Below are positions 7,733-16,503 of a DNA stretch of 46,611 nucleotides, in pieces. The stretch is taken from NCBI GenBank assembly GCA_021158105.1, contig JAGGVH010000031.1:1-46611 (forward strand), written 5' to 3'. The position numbers and the translations under genes were made by a program. The notes below the pieces were generated by a model, which saw only the letters and a list, made by a program, of their open reading frames with translations, was not told the DNA's origin and did no database searches. The stretch comes from Microcaldota archaeon (lineage in GTDB: Archaea > Micrarchaeota > Micrarchaeia > Anstonellales > JAGGVH01). Numbering within the stretch: the stretch's first letter is position 1; each line of letters opens with the position of its first letter.

Positions 7733-8656
7733 CTACTTTGAAAATGTCATCTTGCCATTGTGCACCCTATAACCTTTACCTCCTTTTTTTATGTCCCACC
7801 CCATGTCACCCATCCAACCCTGTTTATACATATCAGATATGTTCATCCGAAGAGTAAGAGGTTTAACATTAAAAATTTCAGGATAATTTTTGATTAGATC
7901 GTTAGCAAGTTTATTTATTTTGCCTCTGCCGACATATCTTTCCTTGTTTTTATTAAAATAATCAATAAATGTGTAATACCTTTCCCAGCTGTTGAATGCT
8001 GGCTTTTCAGCATAAACAACAACATGTTTCAGTGCTTTGTAAACTGTTAAAGGCAGTACTTTTTGTTTGTTTTCAAAGAATTTTTCACCAATCTCTTTTG
8101 CAAGGTAGTATGGCAGTTCATACGACGGGACATACTCAAATGAAATATTAAACAGGTGTAACAAATCCTGATTGGTTAGTAAGTTATATACAACTTTAAA
8201 AATAGAAGTGGGCTGTTTTAAAAACTGTTTCCGTATTTTTTCTCTCTTTTCATCATCTGACAACTCTTCAATCTCATTATGTTGGTTTTCAGATTTTATA
8301 AGAAATACTATGTTATGATAGTCTTTATCAGACAGCTTATCATTCTTGATAAACATCTTTAACAGGCCAAACAGTTCATCATCTGAAAACGTATGCAACG
8401 GTTTTATCCTTAGTAAAATGTTTTTGAGACCGTTTTTGACTTTAACCTCACGTAAAATGAACCGCAGTCTTCTTAATTCGCTTTCAGGGATGTCTGACAA
8501 GCTGTGGTATTTTGAAATGAGGTATGATAACATGTCTGATGCCATACTAAAATAATCCTTCTCAACCTTTACAATGAACTTGTTATAAAATTCATTGCCG
8601 GGTCTTCTATGGTTAGCCTGTATAGTTTTGGTTTGACGGATTGCACCGGGCATCAT
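7733..8656 (-). CDS. hypothetical helical cytosolic protein inside the pilin cluster (307 aa)
   Basis: A basic, mostly helical protein without signal peptide or membrane segment. The N-terminus is rich in Arg, Gln and Asn, the centre contains many Lys, Leu and aromatic residues (two conserved-looking Trp), and the C-terminus ends in a Gly/Lys-rich turn (IKKGGKGYRVHNG) that could bind nucleic acid. I do not recognise the family. It is transcribed in the same direction as the pilin genes but has its own TATA (ATATATA at 8677-8684) about 25 nt before the ATG at 8656, so it is probably a separately started, leaderless gene. A second ATG follows immediately. It could be a regulator or assembly factor for the pilins, but only position suggests this. 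Confidence 0.6.
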   Translation of the reverse strand: MMPGAIRQTKTIQANHRRPGNEFYNKFIVKVEKDYFSMASDMLSYLISKYHSLSDIPESELRRLRFILREVKVKNGLKNILLRIKPLHTFSDDELFGLLKMFIKNDKLSDKDYHNIVFLIKSENQHNEIEELSDDEKREKIRKQFLKQPTSIFKVVYNLLTNQDLLHLFNISFEYVPSYELPYYLAKEIGEKFFENKQKVLPLTVYKALKHVVVYAEKPAFNSWERYYTFIDYFNKNKERYVGRGKINKLANDLIKNYPEIFNVKPLTLRMNISDMYKQGWMGDMGWDIKKGGKGYRVHNGKMTFSK

Positions 8657-8676
8657 ATTATATATATGTTAAAATG

Positions 8677-8684
8677 ATATATAA
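8677..8684 (-). promoter_or_regulatory. TATA box for the leaderless gene at 8656
   Basis: The minus strand reads TTTTATATAT, centred about 25 nt before the ATG at 8656. Confidence 0.5.
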
Positions 8685-8698
8685 AATTATGCCTTTGA

Positions 8699-9142
8699 TT
8701 ATGGCCGTACAGTGATCGACCCGTTTATGTTGATAACCTGAATATCACCACCCATTGTGGTTGAGTTGTATGTGAATGTATCACTGCCTACATCATCTTT
8801 AACATCACTTGTAACCAACGGCATTGAAGACACCAAGTCGCGGTCATACCCGTGCGAAACGACAATAACATGGGCATTCTTGAATGTAACATCATACTGT
8901 GCACCTGCAACATCAGTCGGCACGTCAAACGTGCCATTGAACCCGTTGCCTGCAACATAAGATGCATGAATGATGTCAGCAAACCTGGCAGCAGTCTCGT
9001 CAACTGAGTATGAATCATACCGCTGTGATTCGTTGCCTGCAATGGACAAGAAGATTGTCATCACAACAGCCAGCACTAACATAAACATTGCGAGAAACGT
9101 ATAAAATTCTACTGCTGCCTGTCCTTTATTAATACGGCTCAA
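8699..9142 (-). CDS. class III signal peptide pilin (147 aa), TTG start
   Basis: Short basic leader, then KGQAAVEFY and a hydrophobic helix of about 20 residues: the class III prepilin signal with cleavage after Gly and Glu at +5. The rest is a small beta-rich domain with N-x-T sites and no Cys. No ATG is available in a suitable place; the first codon is TTG at 9142, with GGTGA three bases upstream. The gene overlaps the preceding pilin gene by 14 bases, so the two are translated from one mRNA and probably coupled. It is likely a structural subunit of a type IV-like pilus or a related surface filament processed by an archaeal prepilin peptidase encoded elsewhere. Confidence 0.75.
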   Translation of the reverse strand: MSRINKGQAAVEFYTFLAMFMLVLAVVMTIFLSIAGNESQRYDSYSVDETAARFADIIHASYVAGNGFNGTFDVPTDVAGAQYDVTFKNAHVIVVSHGYDRDLVSSMPLVTSDVKDDVGSDTFTYNSTTMGGDIQVININGSITVRP

Positions 9143-9620
9143 TACTCACCACCTTGCCTCCTCCACTGTCAACAAGTGAAATCTTAATCTTTTGCAGTCC
9201 TGACACCATGTATTCATCGCCCGGGTGGCGCCGGAACGTAAACAGTTCACTGTCCTCAACTGGTGCAAACGTCTTCTGGTAAACTTCAACGTCGCCGTCC
9301 CTGGTGTGCATGACAAATATGATTTCGCCGCCAGCACCAGTACTTTTCAGTGTTACATTTTTACAATATTGCGGAACTGCAATCGTTGTAATGATCTGTG
9401 CACCTTGGCCCTGTGCATAAACCTTGTTTACGTTGTCTGCCATGATTTGGACTGATGCGCGCGCCTGGGCAAGCGCAGAACTTGTCCTGTCAACATTAAA
9501 GAATATCATTAGGATTGGGATTGTCAAGAGCATGACAAACCCTATCAATATAATTGATTCCATCGCGCTCTGTCCTTTCAATGTTTTTATCCTGTTGAGT
9601 TTTGTGTTATGCTTTATCAT
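9129..9620 (-). CDS. class III signal peptide pilin (163 aa)
   Basis: The leader of about 15 residues is strongly basic and ends in KGQSAMESI, followed by a hydrophobic helix to about residue 40: a textbook class III prepilin signal with Glu at +5. The mature domain is small and beta-rich, with a single Cys. GGTGG precedes the ATG at 9620. It sits 19 bases after the large pilin-like gene and overlaps the next pilin by 14 bases. Together with its neighbours it forms a multi-pilin transcription unit; no assembly ATPase (PilB/GspE type) or TadC-like platform protein is encoded in this window, so the machinery must lie elsewhere. Confidence 0.78.
   Translation of the reverse strand: MIKHNTKLNRIKTLKGQSAMESIILIGFVMLLTIPILMIFFNVDRTSSALAQARASVQIMADNVNKVYAQGQGAQIITTIAVPQYCKNVTLKSTGAGGEIIFVMHTRDGDVEVYQKTFAPVEDSELFTFRRHPGDEYMVSGLQKIKISLVDSGGGKVVSIEPY
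9146..9150 (-). promoter_or_regulatory. ribosome binding site that fixes a TTG start
   Basis: GGTGA ends three bases before the TTG at 9142, inside the 3' end of the preceding pilin gene. It supports TTG over any downstream start, which would remove the class III signal. Confidence 0.6.
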
Positions 9621-9638
9621 TTTTCCACCTAAACATGA

Positions 9639-11510
9639 TTATTCGCACGGTGCCGCAACATCCTGTCCACAAACAAAATAATTCCAAACACCATAGAAAT
9701 TCTTAGCTGAATCTTCATCTAAAACAAAATGCCCAACTCCGTCCTCATTTGCCTCGTTACTCGAGCACATCTCCTTATTTTTACATCCCGGCATGCCCTT
9801 GACTTTATACGCGGTAGGACAACTTCCCCCCCTCCAACATTTATGATAAATGAAATCAACATTTGACCATTTCACGTCAGGGGTAGAATCATCATCGATC
9901 GCCCATTTGCCAACTGCAAACGATTCAATGCCAAGGCTGCCATCTGATTTCTCATCACCGTTGACAACCATCCTCTGGAAGAATGACGGTGCGCGACCAC
10001 TCTCAACAAAGAACCCGCACACTGCCATGTCACGGAGTGGTTCAATGTTGTAAACATTTGGCACAACTAACAAATCAAACCAAACATCACGAACCTCATC
10101 TGAAGATGCAGATCCAAGGTTATATGTAACATTAGTATCATTCTGTGCATTAATAAGAATTCCAAAGTGCGAACTACTATCAAAACTTTGGTATGGATAA
10201 AATTCATTTTCATTGTAAAGCACTGAACTCGGTGAATAAATATTAATATCGTCAGAATATTCGCCTTTGATTTTTATATAAGGTTTAGAGGTATGGTTTG
10301 AAAAGGTGTATTTCTCACTGCTTAAAATATTAGAACACCAAGGATCGCAATACGTTGGAGAAACGCCTGAACATCCATCAGGTACATTCTCATTGAGACT
10401 AGTATCACAAGAACCTGCTGAGATATTGTAATAATAATCAAAACAATCAAAAAGACAATCAACTTCATAATCACGACAAGTATTATAAGGTTGCGAACAA
10501 TCAACTCTACAATTTCCTGCATTTTCTAGGAAAGACGTTGTTGCTGTGAATGGCCCAACACAATCATCAGGATCACTACGTTCAACCATCTCAACAATGT
10601 ATGCACCGTATGCATCACCACTCTGCGCCCATGCATTTGCAACATGCCCCCAATCTCCTACAAATATATATTTCCATGCCTTGCTCGGGTCAACATCTTC
10701 ATCCCTGGTGGGTATGCCATAAAAGAAACCTTTTGATTGTAAATAATTAGAAACAGAAACACCCTCCAAATCAGCAGGGATATCATCTAATCTTGTGTAC
10801 TTTGGACTTTTGTATATCAACCTATAATAATAGCTCGGGTCAATCAGGCCACCGCCCGCAGGCGCACCAGCCCGCGACAACTGGGTAGTCAACGGGTCTG
10901 GCATGCCAATGATTGAAACATTAACAGAAACATTAACAGGCTGCGCATTGATTGAATACTTGCCAGTCGGGTCGCGGATCGTCTTATTAATCGTGAAATT
11001 AAACCTGACACTCCACGGCGAATCCTGATAAATGTGAACGTTGTACGGTTCTGAGATGTTGCATTCCCACCCGACCGCATCGCACACGTTCTGCGCATTA
11101 TCCCTGAACGATTTGAACGTGTAGGCCATTGACTCGTTAGTATAATTAAAATCGCCACCTGCATTGAACAAACTGCCATGAGCAGAACCGTTGAACATTA
11201 ATCCTGCAAGTGCTGTTGGGACATCATTTTCTGTTTTCAACCTATGACTCTCACTCGTGGCATTCGCATACGGTGAAGATGTATAATTTGCAAGCTCAAA
11301 CACTGCATGCCGTGCAGCAATCTGTGAAAATTTTTCAATCCGTTCATCACTCAATATCTGCGACGCAGTTATAACTGAATCGAGATACACATGCTTAGAC
11401 ATGCGGTACTCGTGCATCTTAGACCCCTGCGACCATTTGACAAGTGCCAGACTGAGCGCAAACAGGAACACGACCATCACAACTGTAAAGAATACTCCTT
11501 TCCTTGCCAT
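9639..11510 (-). CDS. large Cys-rich pilin-like surface protein (623 aa)
   Basis: Begins MARKGVFFT with an uninterrupted hydrophobic helix to about residue 25, followed by a heptad-like helix and a long extracellular domain. The outer part holds many Cys in a middle block of about residues 320-400 and again near the C-terminus, probably forming disulfides, and numerous N-x-S/T sites. The N-terminus resembles prepilins (basic leader, Gly, hydrophobic helix) but lacks the Glu at +5 of class III signals. Its size fits a tip or minor pilin carrying an adhesive domain. It lies 12 bases after the first gene of the operon and has GGTGA upstream of the ATG at 11510. No known domain was recognised. 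Confidence 0.65.
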   Translation of the reverse strand: MARKGVFFTVVMVVFLFALSLALVKWSQGSKMHEYRMSKHVYLDSVITASQILSDERIEKFSQIAARHAVFELANYTSSPYANATSESHRLKTENDVPTALAGLMFNGSAHGSLFNAGGDFNYTNESMAYTFKSFRDNAQNVCDAVGWECNISEPYNVHIYQDSPWSVRFNFTINKTIRDPTGKYSINAQPVNVSVNVSIIGMPDPLTTQLSRAGAPAGGGLIDPSYYYRLIYKSPKYTRLDDIPADLEGVSVSNYLQSKGFFYGIPTRDEDVDPSKAWKYIFVGDWGHVANAWAQSGDAYGAYIVEMVERSDPDDCVGPFTATTSFLENAGNCRVDCSQPYNTCRDYEVDCLFDCFDYYYNISAGSCDTSLNENVPDGCSGVSPTYCDPWCSNILSSEKYTFSNHTSKPYIKIKGEYSDDINIYSPSSVLYNENEFYPYQSFDSSSHFGILINAQNDTNVTYNLGSASSDEVRDVWFDLLVVPNVYNIEPLRDMAVCGFFVESGRAPSFFQRMVVNGDEKSDGSLGIESFAVGKWAIDDDSTPDVKWSNVDFIYHKCWRGGSCPTAYKVKGMPGCKNKEMCSSNEANEDGVGHFVLDEDSAKNFYGVWNYFVCGQDVAAPCE

Positions 11511-11522
11511 TCACATTCACCA

Positions 11523-12134
11523 TTATACACAAACGCCTATCCGCACCACGCCCGTAAACATCTTAGGCCTTATAGCCATGTCAGTGTACGGCTCGCACGG
11601 GGTATTAGTACAATTATTGTCGCCCAAATATGACCCGTTACCCTCATACCCATGGCAAGAGATATAACAGTATGGCATATCACCAGGGTTATAATCCTCA
11701 CCTATGTAATCCGCAACCAACACTGGTGCATAAACCTTAAACTTCCTATACTTTGAACATGATATTGAACTGTCATAACTCGCATTATGTGAACACAACT
11801 CCTGCCATTCATCAGATGTTGCATTATAATATTCAACAGTGTACGCATACTGTGGCGGGATAATACTACTCAATCCCTTATTAAAATTATAACACATATC
11901 AGGATACCCAACCTGTGTAACAATCTCCTTTGCAAGCTCTTCAACATAAGTTTCATTGTCGTCCCAGTTTGCATGATACATCATAAGTCCGGTGTCCCGC
12001 GCCACAACATACGCCTGTTCAAACTCGTTATAATACCCGTACGGCACCATTATCACTATCAATAAAGTATAAATTATCGCAAGCGAAACCAGGAAACCCA
12101 GCAGTGCATCAAACGAAAACATGTATGCCTTCAT
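11523..12134 (-). CDS. prepilin-like protein with FSFD-type N-terminus, first gene of the pilin operon (203 aa)
   Basis: Starts MKAYMFSFDALLG with a hydrophobic helix to about residue 30, followed by a polar domain with about ten Cys and several N-x-S/T sites. The FSFD motif and its placement match the protein at 7160-7687, marking both as one pilin-like subfamily distinct from the class III KGQ-type neighbours. TTATAA at 12159-12164 is centred 27.5 nt before the ATG at 12134, so the operon probably starts with a leaderless message here. The following pilin-like gene begins 12 bases after its stop. Function as a minor pilin or pseudopilin is inference. Confidence 0.65.
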   Translation of the reverse strand: MKAYMFSFDALLGFLVSLAIIYTLLIVIMVPYGYYNEFEQAYVVARDTGLMMYHANWDDNETYVEELAKEIVTQVGYPDMCYNFNKGLSSIIPPQYAYTVEYYNATSDEWQELCSHNASYDSSISCSKYRKFKVYAPVLVADYIGEDYNPGDMPYCYISCHGYEGNGSYLGDNNCTNTPCEPYTDMAIRPKMFTGVVRIGVCV

Positions 12135-12158
12135 TACCCTTTATTTAAAAGGTGAAAT

Positions 12159-12164
12159 TTATAA
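12159..12164. promoter_or_regulatory. TATA box between the pilin operon (12134 minus) and glycogen synthase (12196 plus)
   Basis: TTATAA is centred 27.5 nt from the minus-strand ATG at 12134 (leaderless) and 34.5 nt from the plus-strand ATG at 12196. On the plus side transcription would begin at about 12188, close to GGTGGG at 12187-12192, leaving a leader of only about 8-10 nt. A second box, TTTAAAAG around 12145, could instead give the plus-strand gene a longer leader. Confidence 0.5.
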
Positions 12165-12195
12165 ATCTGTTCTTTGTAAGAAAATTGGTGGGACC

Positions 12196-14016
12196 ATGGG
12201 ATTGAGTGATATAGATTATGTTTTTGAATCATCTTCAGAAGTTGCGCACAAGGTCGGAGGGATATACACTGTACTACGGACCAAGGCGCCTTATATTCAC
12301 CACATCTTAAAAGATAAATATGTAATGATAGGACGGTTATCTTCTGAATCATTGCAAGAAATTAAGCAGGTTGACCCGCCCGAAGAATTCAAGAAAGTGT
12401 TCAACACATTATCACGAGAAGGCATAAAAACTGCTTACGGCAGATGGGTTTATGCTGACAACGTTAATGTCATCTTATTAGATTCAAAAGAATACATGGA
12501 GCAGAGGGTGTCTTATTACCACTCGGGAATGAAAAAGAATGATACAATGTTGAATTATGTCAAATACCTATTATGGCAGGAATACCATATCGATTCATTA
12601 CACTCATCATGGGATTTCAATGATAATGTCGGCTGGGCATGGGCAGTCGGCATATTCCTTGAAGAGTTTTACAACCTAACCAAAAAAAATGTCATAGCAC
12701 ATTTCCATGAATGGATATCAGGAGCGGGAGTGTTATACTGCAAATATAAAAAGCTACCGATCGGCACAGTGTTTACTACTCATGCAACAGTACTGGGGAG
12801 AACGATATCATCAGCAGGAAGGGACGTGTTAACAGAATGCAGCGGCAAGGTTAAACATATCAACGTAAGCGAAGCTTACAGGTATGGTGTTGAAGCAAAA
12901 CATATGCTTGAAAAGGCTACTGTACAATACACTGACATATTCACCACAGTAAGCGAAACTGTTGCAATGGAAGTTGACTACATATTAGGAAGGCAGCCTG
13001 ACGTTATAACGATCAACGGAATGGACTTCAGAAGCAAGACAACCGAATTCAACCCGATCGTTGCAAGGTATGTCCATGATGAGATTAAAGAGTTTATCGA
13101 ATCATACTTTGCACCATACTATGAACAGGACTATTCTGACCCGATATTTGTGTTCACTTCTGGGAGGTATGAATTTGATAATAAAGGATATGATATTTAC
13201 ATTGAAGCTTTAGCAGAAGCCAATAAAAGGTTAAAGGTTGCAGGACTGAAACGGCGAATCTTTGCATTCCTGTTCGTGCCGAGCACCATCAAAGGACCTA
13301 AACTTTCAATAATAAAAAATTACCTGACAACTGATAAGATTTATGAATTGTTAGAAAAGAATGGAGTAAAGGAATATCAATACTCTAATATTTATGAAGC
13401 GTTCAGGCATCTCGATGGAAAAACTAAACTGTTCTTTCATTCACTGATAAAGAATTATGTCAAAGAAGGCGACACGCCGCCGTTGTGTGCATACGACTTA
13501 AACTATCAAAGAGATAAGATTATTAGGGAACTGCAAAAGAACGGACTGACAAATAAGAAAGATGACGTTGTAAAAGTAATATTTTATCCTACATATTTAG
13601 GCCCTGCTGATGGATTGTTAGAACTTCCATACTATGACATCATAAGCGGGATGGACATTGGCGTTTTCACTTCAAGGTATGAACCGTACGGCTACACACC
13701 TGTCGAAGCCGCATTAAAAAACAGTATTGCTGTAACATCTGACATGTCAGGGTTTGGTAGGTATGTCTTAAAAAAAGACATAGCAAACGAGGGGCTCAGG
13801 GTTGTTAACATGTACAATAAACCTAAACACATCGCAGTCAACCAGTTGGCAGACATATTTGAAGAGGCATACATTGCCTCAAGGGACACGATTGACGATT
13901 ATAAAAAGATAGCGTATGACACAATCAGGGAACATACTGACTGGGCAAAACTTATCCATTTTTATGTTGAAGCATATGACATGGCGGCTAAAAGCATGCT
14001 TGTTGCAACACAATGA
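12196..14016 (+). CDS. glycogen synthase, GT3 family (eukaryote-like)
   Basis: Transfers glucose from a nucleotide sugar to an alpha-1,4-glucan. The 606-residue GT-B protein begins with VFESSSEVAHKVGGIYTVL, the N-terminal donor-loop motif of fungal and animal Gsy/GYS enzymes, followed by HFHEWISG, FTTHAT, the FTTVSETVA segment and INGMDF. The C-terminal half has FTSGRYEFDNKGYDI, then YEPYGYTPVEAAL, which carries the family's catalytic Glu region. This is the GT3 layout, not the bacterial/archaeal GT5 GlgA. The ATG at 12196 is chosen because GGTGGG precedes it and conservation begins there. No glycogenin, branching enzyme or phosphorylase is in the window. Sugar donor (UDP- or ADP-glucose) cannot be read from sequence. 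Confidence 0.87.
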   Translation: MGLSDIDYVFESSSEVAHKVGGIYTVLRTKAPYIHHILKDKYVMIGRLSSESLQEIKQVDPPEEFKKVFNTLSREGIKTAYGRWVYADNVNVILLDSKEYMEQRVSYYHSGMKKNDTMLNYVKYLLWQEYHIDSLHSSWDFNDNVGWAWAVGIFLEEFYNLTKKNVIAHFHEWISGAGVLYCKYKKLPIGTVFTTHATVLGRTISSAGRDVLTECSGKVKHINVSEAYRYGVEAKHMLEKATVQYTDIFTTVSETVAMEVDYILGRQPDVITINGMDFRSKTTEFNPIVARYVHDEIKEFIESYFAPYYEQDYSDPIFVFTSGRYEFDNKGYDIYIEALAEANKRLKVAGLKRRIFAFLFVPSTIKGPKLSIIKNYLTTDKIYELLEKNGVKEYQYSNIYEAFRHLDGKTKLFFHSLIKNYVKEGDTPPLCAYDLNYQRDKIIRELQKNGLTNKKDDVVKVIFYPTYLGPADGLLELPYYDIISGMDIGVFTSRYEPYGYTPVEAALKNSIAVTSDMSGFGRYVLKKDIANEGLRVVNMYNKPKHIAVNQLADIFEEAYIASRDTIDDYKKIAYDTIREHTDWAKLIHFYVEAYDMAAKSMLVATQ

Positions 14017-14023
14017 TATACAT

Positions 14024-14554
14024 TCACCCTGCCATCTTCCAATCGTTAAAGAACTCTGGCAATAGCCGGTCGTCGTTGCACATGATTATGGCTGCAAACT
14101 CCCTATTCTTATGAAACGCGCTCCATGAAAAATTAGGACTGCCTATGAACACCTTTTTCCCGTCAATGAGCATAAGCTTGGCATGAGTTATCCGATAATT
14201 CTTTGACGCCCAACGTGTTTCCACACCGTGCGATTTAAGGTAGAGGTATGCGTCCTGATTTATGTCAATGCTGTTCTCAAGGATGACTCTAACGTCAACA
14301 CCGCGGTTGTCAGCATCTGCCAATGCCTCCATGATCCGTTTATTAGTGAACACATACATCTCAACATAAACATAATCCTGTGCAGAATTTATCATGTCAA
14401 CCACTGTGTCATCACTTGACGGGTATGCTTCAAAAGTTACTAAGCAGTCACTTGACATGTTTTGAAAAGAAAAGATGTAGAAAATGAGAAGACCAATGAC
14501 AATACCAAATACAAAAAATAACAAATTGTTCATGTTAATTTTCATTTTACTCAT
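14024..14554 (-). CDS. membrane-anchored phospholipase D-like nuclease, single HKD motif
   Basis: One N-terminal membrane helix (about residues 10-30) is followed by a single PLD domain: VYVEMYVFTN, a VRVILENS strand, then HAKLMLIDG, the HxKxxxxD motif, and GSPNFSWSAFHKNRE. Bacterial Nuc-like enzymes with one HKD motif work as dimers and cleave phosphodiesters in DNA or RNA; the anchor places this domain outside or at the membrane surface. Start choice is uncertain: GTG at 14557 and ATG at 14554 are adjacent, and an ATG at 14545 is preceded by GTGATGAGT. A TTAAAA box at 14581-14586 fits a leaderless start at 14557 or a very short leader to 14545. It is convergent with glycogen synthase, 7 bases apart. 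Confidence 0.8.
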   Translation of the reverse strand: MSKMKINMNNLLFFVFGIVIGLLIFYIFSFQNMSSDCLVTFEAYPSSDDTVVDMINSAQDYVYVEMYVFTNKRIMEALADADNRGVDVRVILENSIDINQDAYLYLKSHGVETRWASKNYRITHAKLMLIDGKKVFIGSPNFSWSAFHKNREFAAIIMCNDDRLLPEFFNDWKMAG

Positions 14555-14608
14555 CACATTACATTATTTTATTTTTGTCATTAAAAATTAAAATTAAAGG
14601 TAAAAAGG

Positions 14609-15517
14609 TTAAAGCTCAACTTTAAGTTTCAGTTCCTTCTTAAGTTCCCTGTACCTGTTACGTATTGTAACCTCTGTTACGTTTGCAACATCTGCAACCT
14701 CTTTCTGTGTCTTACGTTCGCCTTCTAATGCTGCTGAAATGTAAACTGCAGCTGCTGCAACACCTGTCGGTCCTCTCCCCGACACTAATCCTTTCTTCAT
14801 AGCCTTGTTAAGTATCTTTATCGACCTCTCCTGCACTTTTCCTGAAAGTTTAAGTGCAGCACAGAACTTTGGCACATAACTCTTAGGATTGGTTAATGGG
14901 ACATTGAGTTTAAGTTCTCTCCTGATAAACCTGTACGCCCTTCCAATCTCCTTTTTTTCAATGCCTGCAACCCTTGCAATCTCGTCAAGCGTCCGTGGAA
15001 TGTTCTGCGTCCTGCAAACTGTGTATATTACTGCTGCGACTAACGATTCGATCAACCTGCCACGGCCAAGCTCATGCTGGACACATTTCCTGTAAAGCAG
15101 TGCAGCTTCTTCTTTTGTCTCATCAGAAAGACCCAAGTATGAGCATATCCTTGCAAGTTCTGTCAATGCAATCGCAAGGTTGCGTTCCATAGAAGTTGCT
15201 ATCGATGCGCGCTTGTGCCATTTCCTCATCCTGCTAAGCTGGGCAAGCTTCTTCTGTGATATCCTAGCGCCCCTGATATCCCTATCATACTTATCAATCT
15301 CAGTAACCAGTCCCTTGTTTGGACTGGTAAACTTGGTAGGCGCACCGCCGCGCACGCGTGATTTGATCTGGTCACTGTCAAATGCGCGCCATTCTGGGCC
15401 CAAATCCTCTATATTCTCGCTAATAACATAACCACAATCAGCGCATACCAACTCACCATGCTCATAATCCCTGACAAGATTAGTGCTTCCGCACTTTGGA
15501 CATTTCTTTACTACCAT
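14609..15517 (-). CDS. tfb: transcription initiation factor IIB (TFB)
   Basis: Binds the TBP-TATA complex and recruits RNA polymerase. The 302-residue protein has the N-terminal zinc ribbon (CPKCG near residue 6 and CADCG about 20 residues later), the B-reader/linker with WRAFD, and two cyclin-fold repeats (about 105-200 and 205-300), the second ending in a helix-turn-helix (VTEVTIRNRYRELKK). Length and motifs are normal for a canonical TFB. The ATG at 15517 is fixed by an unusually strong GGAGGGGT Shine-Dalgarno; TTATAA at 15570-15575 implies a leader of about 29 nt, longer than for most genes here. Many genes in this window have clear TATA boxes that this factor would use. Confidence 0.95.
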   Translation of the reverse strand: MVVKKCPKCGSTNLVRDYEHGELVCADCGYVISENIEDLGPEWRAFDSDQIKSRVRGGAPTKFTSPNKGLVTEIDKYDRDIRGARISQKKLAQLSRMRKWHKRASIATSMERNLAIALTELARICSYLGLSDETKEEAALLYRKCVQHELGRGRLIESLVAAVIYTVCRTQNIPRTLDEIARVAGIEKKEIGRAYRFIRRELKLNVPLTNPKSYVPKFCAALKLSGKVQERSIKILNKAMKKGLVSGRGPTGVAAAAVYISAALEGERKTQKEVADVANVTEVTIRNRYRELKKELKLKVEL

Positions 15518-15569
15518 ATTACCCCTCCGTTCCCCAGGATAAGAAGACAAACGTTCCTGAAGGATAGAT

Positions 15570-15575
15570 TTATAA
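15570..15575 (-). promoter_or_regulatory. TATA box of tfb
   Basis: TTATAA in the context GTTTATAAATC, about 55 nt before the ATG at 15517, predicting a roughly 29-nt leader that contains the GGAGGGGT ribosome binding site at about 15521-15528. Confidence 0.5.
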
Positions 15576-15629
15576 ACATTGTGTTTAAGTTTAAAGAGGC
15601 GAAAAGTTTAAAAAGGTTTTGCCACTGCT

Positions 15630-16499
15630 TTATTTGCCTTCTTTCAGCCATCTCCAGAAAAGAATGTTGACTGTTAATGTCCAAAAAACCAAAATCAACA
15701 TGAGCCCATACCGTACAATGGCCTGAATGATACTTCCAAAACATAAAAGGCAGCATGTTAATATGCTGACAGCAAGGGTTATGCCAACAAACACTATGCT
15801 AACAGCTATATAAACAATTATGAGAAGAATGAAGAATATCATGACATCTACAAATCTTCTCATAACCAGACTGGCAGATTCTTTGATACTTTCAAATATG
15901 CTGAGTTTTGTGAGAACATATTCGTTTGCCATAAAAGCTAAAAGCAGACTTAGGATTATGTAAACAGGAATGGTTAAAAAACCAAGTACAATGAAGATGA
16001 AGGACATGGGCGCAAGAGCCTGAGTATACTCAGATAAAACTGGAAACATTGAACCGAAAAACCCCAGTATTGCCAATGAAAATGGCAATGCTATAATAAG
16101 ATTTAATATTAATTCAATAAACCATATGACAATTCCCTTTACTGCAACATTACCTAGTTCAAAAGGAATTTCCTTTTCTGCTATCAAAGACCATGAAATC
16201 TCCCTAGCCCTAACATATAAAATACTAAACATAGGCCCCAGAATAAAACTTAAAATAAACATCATCCCATACGTGATACCTATACTAGCAAATTGTGCAG
16301 TTTCTTCTTTAGCGCCAAGAACATTCGCACCAAATGCACCGCCGAGATAAGCAACATAGTACAAAATGATTGATATTATAGAAATTAAAAAATATAGAAT
16401 AAGTGCTATTCCGCCAACATAAAGATATTTCTTATAATTATCTTTCAGTATATATGCTGCAGTCTTGAATATTTCAAGAACCTTGTCAAAACTACCCAC
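15630..16499 (-). CDS. polytopic membrane protein (289 aa), GTG start
   Basis: A short amphipathic N-terminal helix (FDKVLEIFKTAAYILKDNYK) leads into about six hydrophobic helices joined by short loops, ending in a basic tail. The arrangement resembles the DUF4013/DUF975-like family of integral membrane proteins with repeated amphipathic-plus-TM units, for which no reaction is established; the family match is a guess from layout. The start is GTG at 16499, three bases after GGTGAT, and that Shine-Dalgarno lies over the stop of the DtdA gene (4-base gap), so the two are co-transcribed and probably translationally coupled. No charged residues in the helices suggest a specific transported substrate. 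Confidence 0.65.
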   Translation of the reverse strand: MGSFDKVLEIFKTAAYILKDNYKKYLYVGGIALILYFLISIISIILYYVAYLGGAFGANVLGAKEETAQFASIGITYGMMFILSFILGPMFSILYVRAREISWSLIAEKEIPFELGNVAVKGIVIWFIELILNLIIALPFSLAILGFFGSMFPVLSEYTQALAPMSFIFIVLGFLTIPVYIILSLLLAFMANEYVLTKLSIFESIKESASLVMRRFVDVMIFFILLIIVYIAVSIVFVGITLAVSILTCCLLCFGSIIQAIVRYGLMLILVFWTLTVNILFWRWLKEGK

Positions 16500-16503
16500 A
16501 ACA

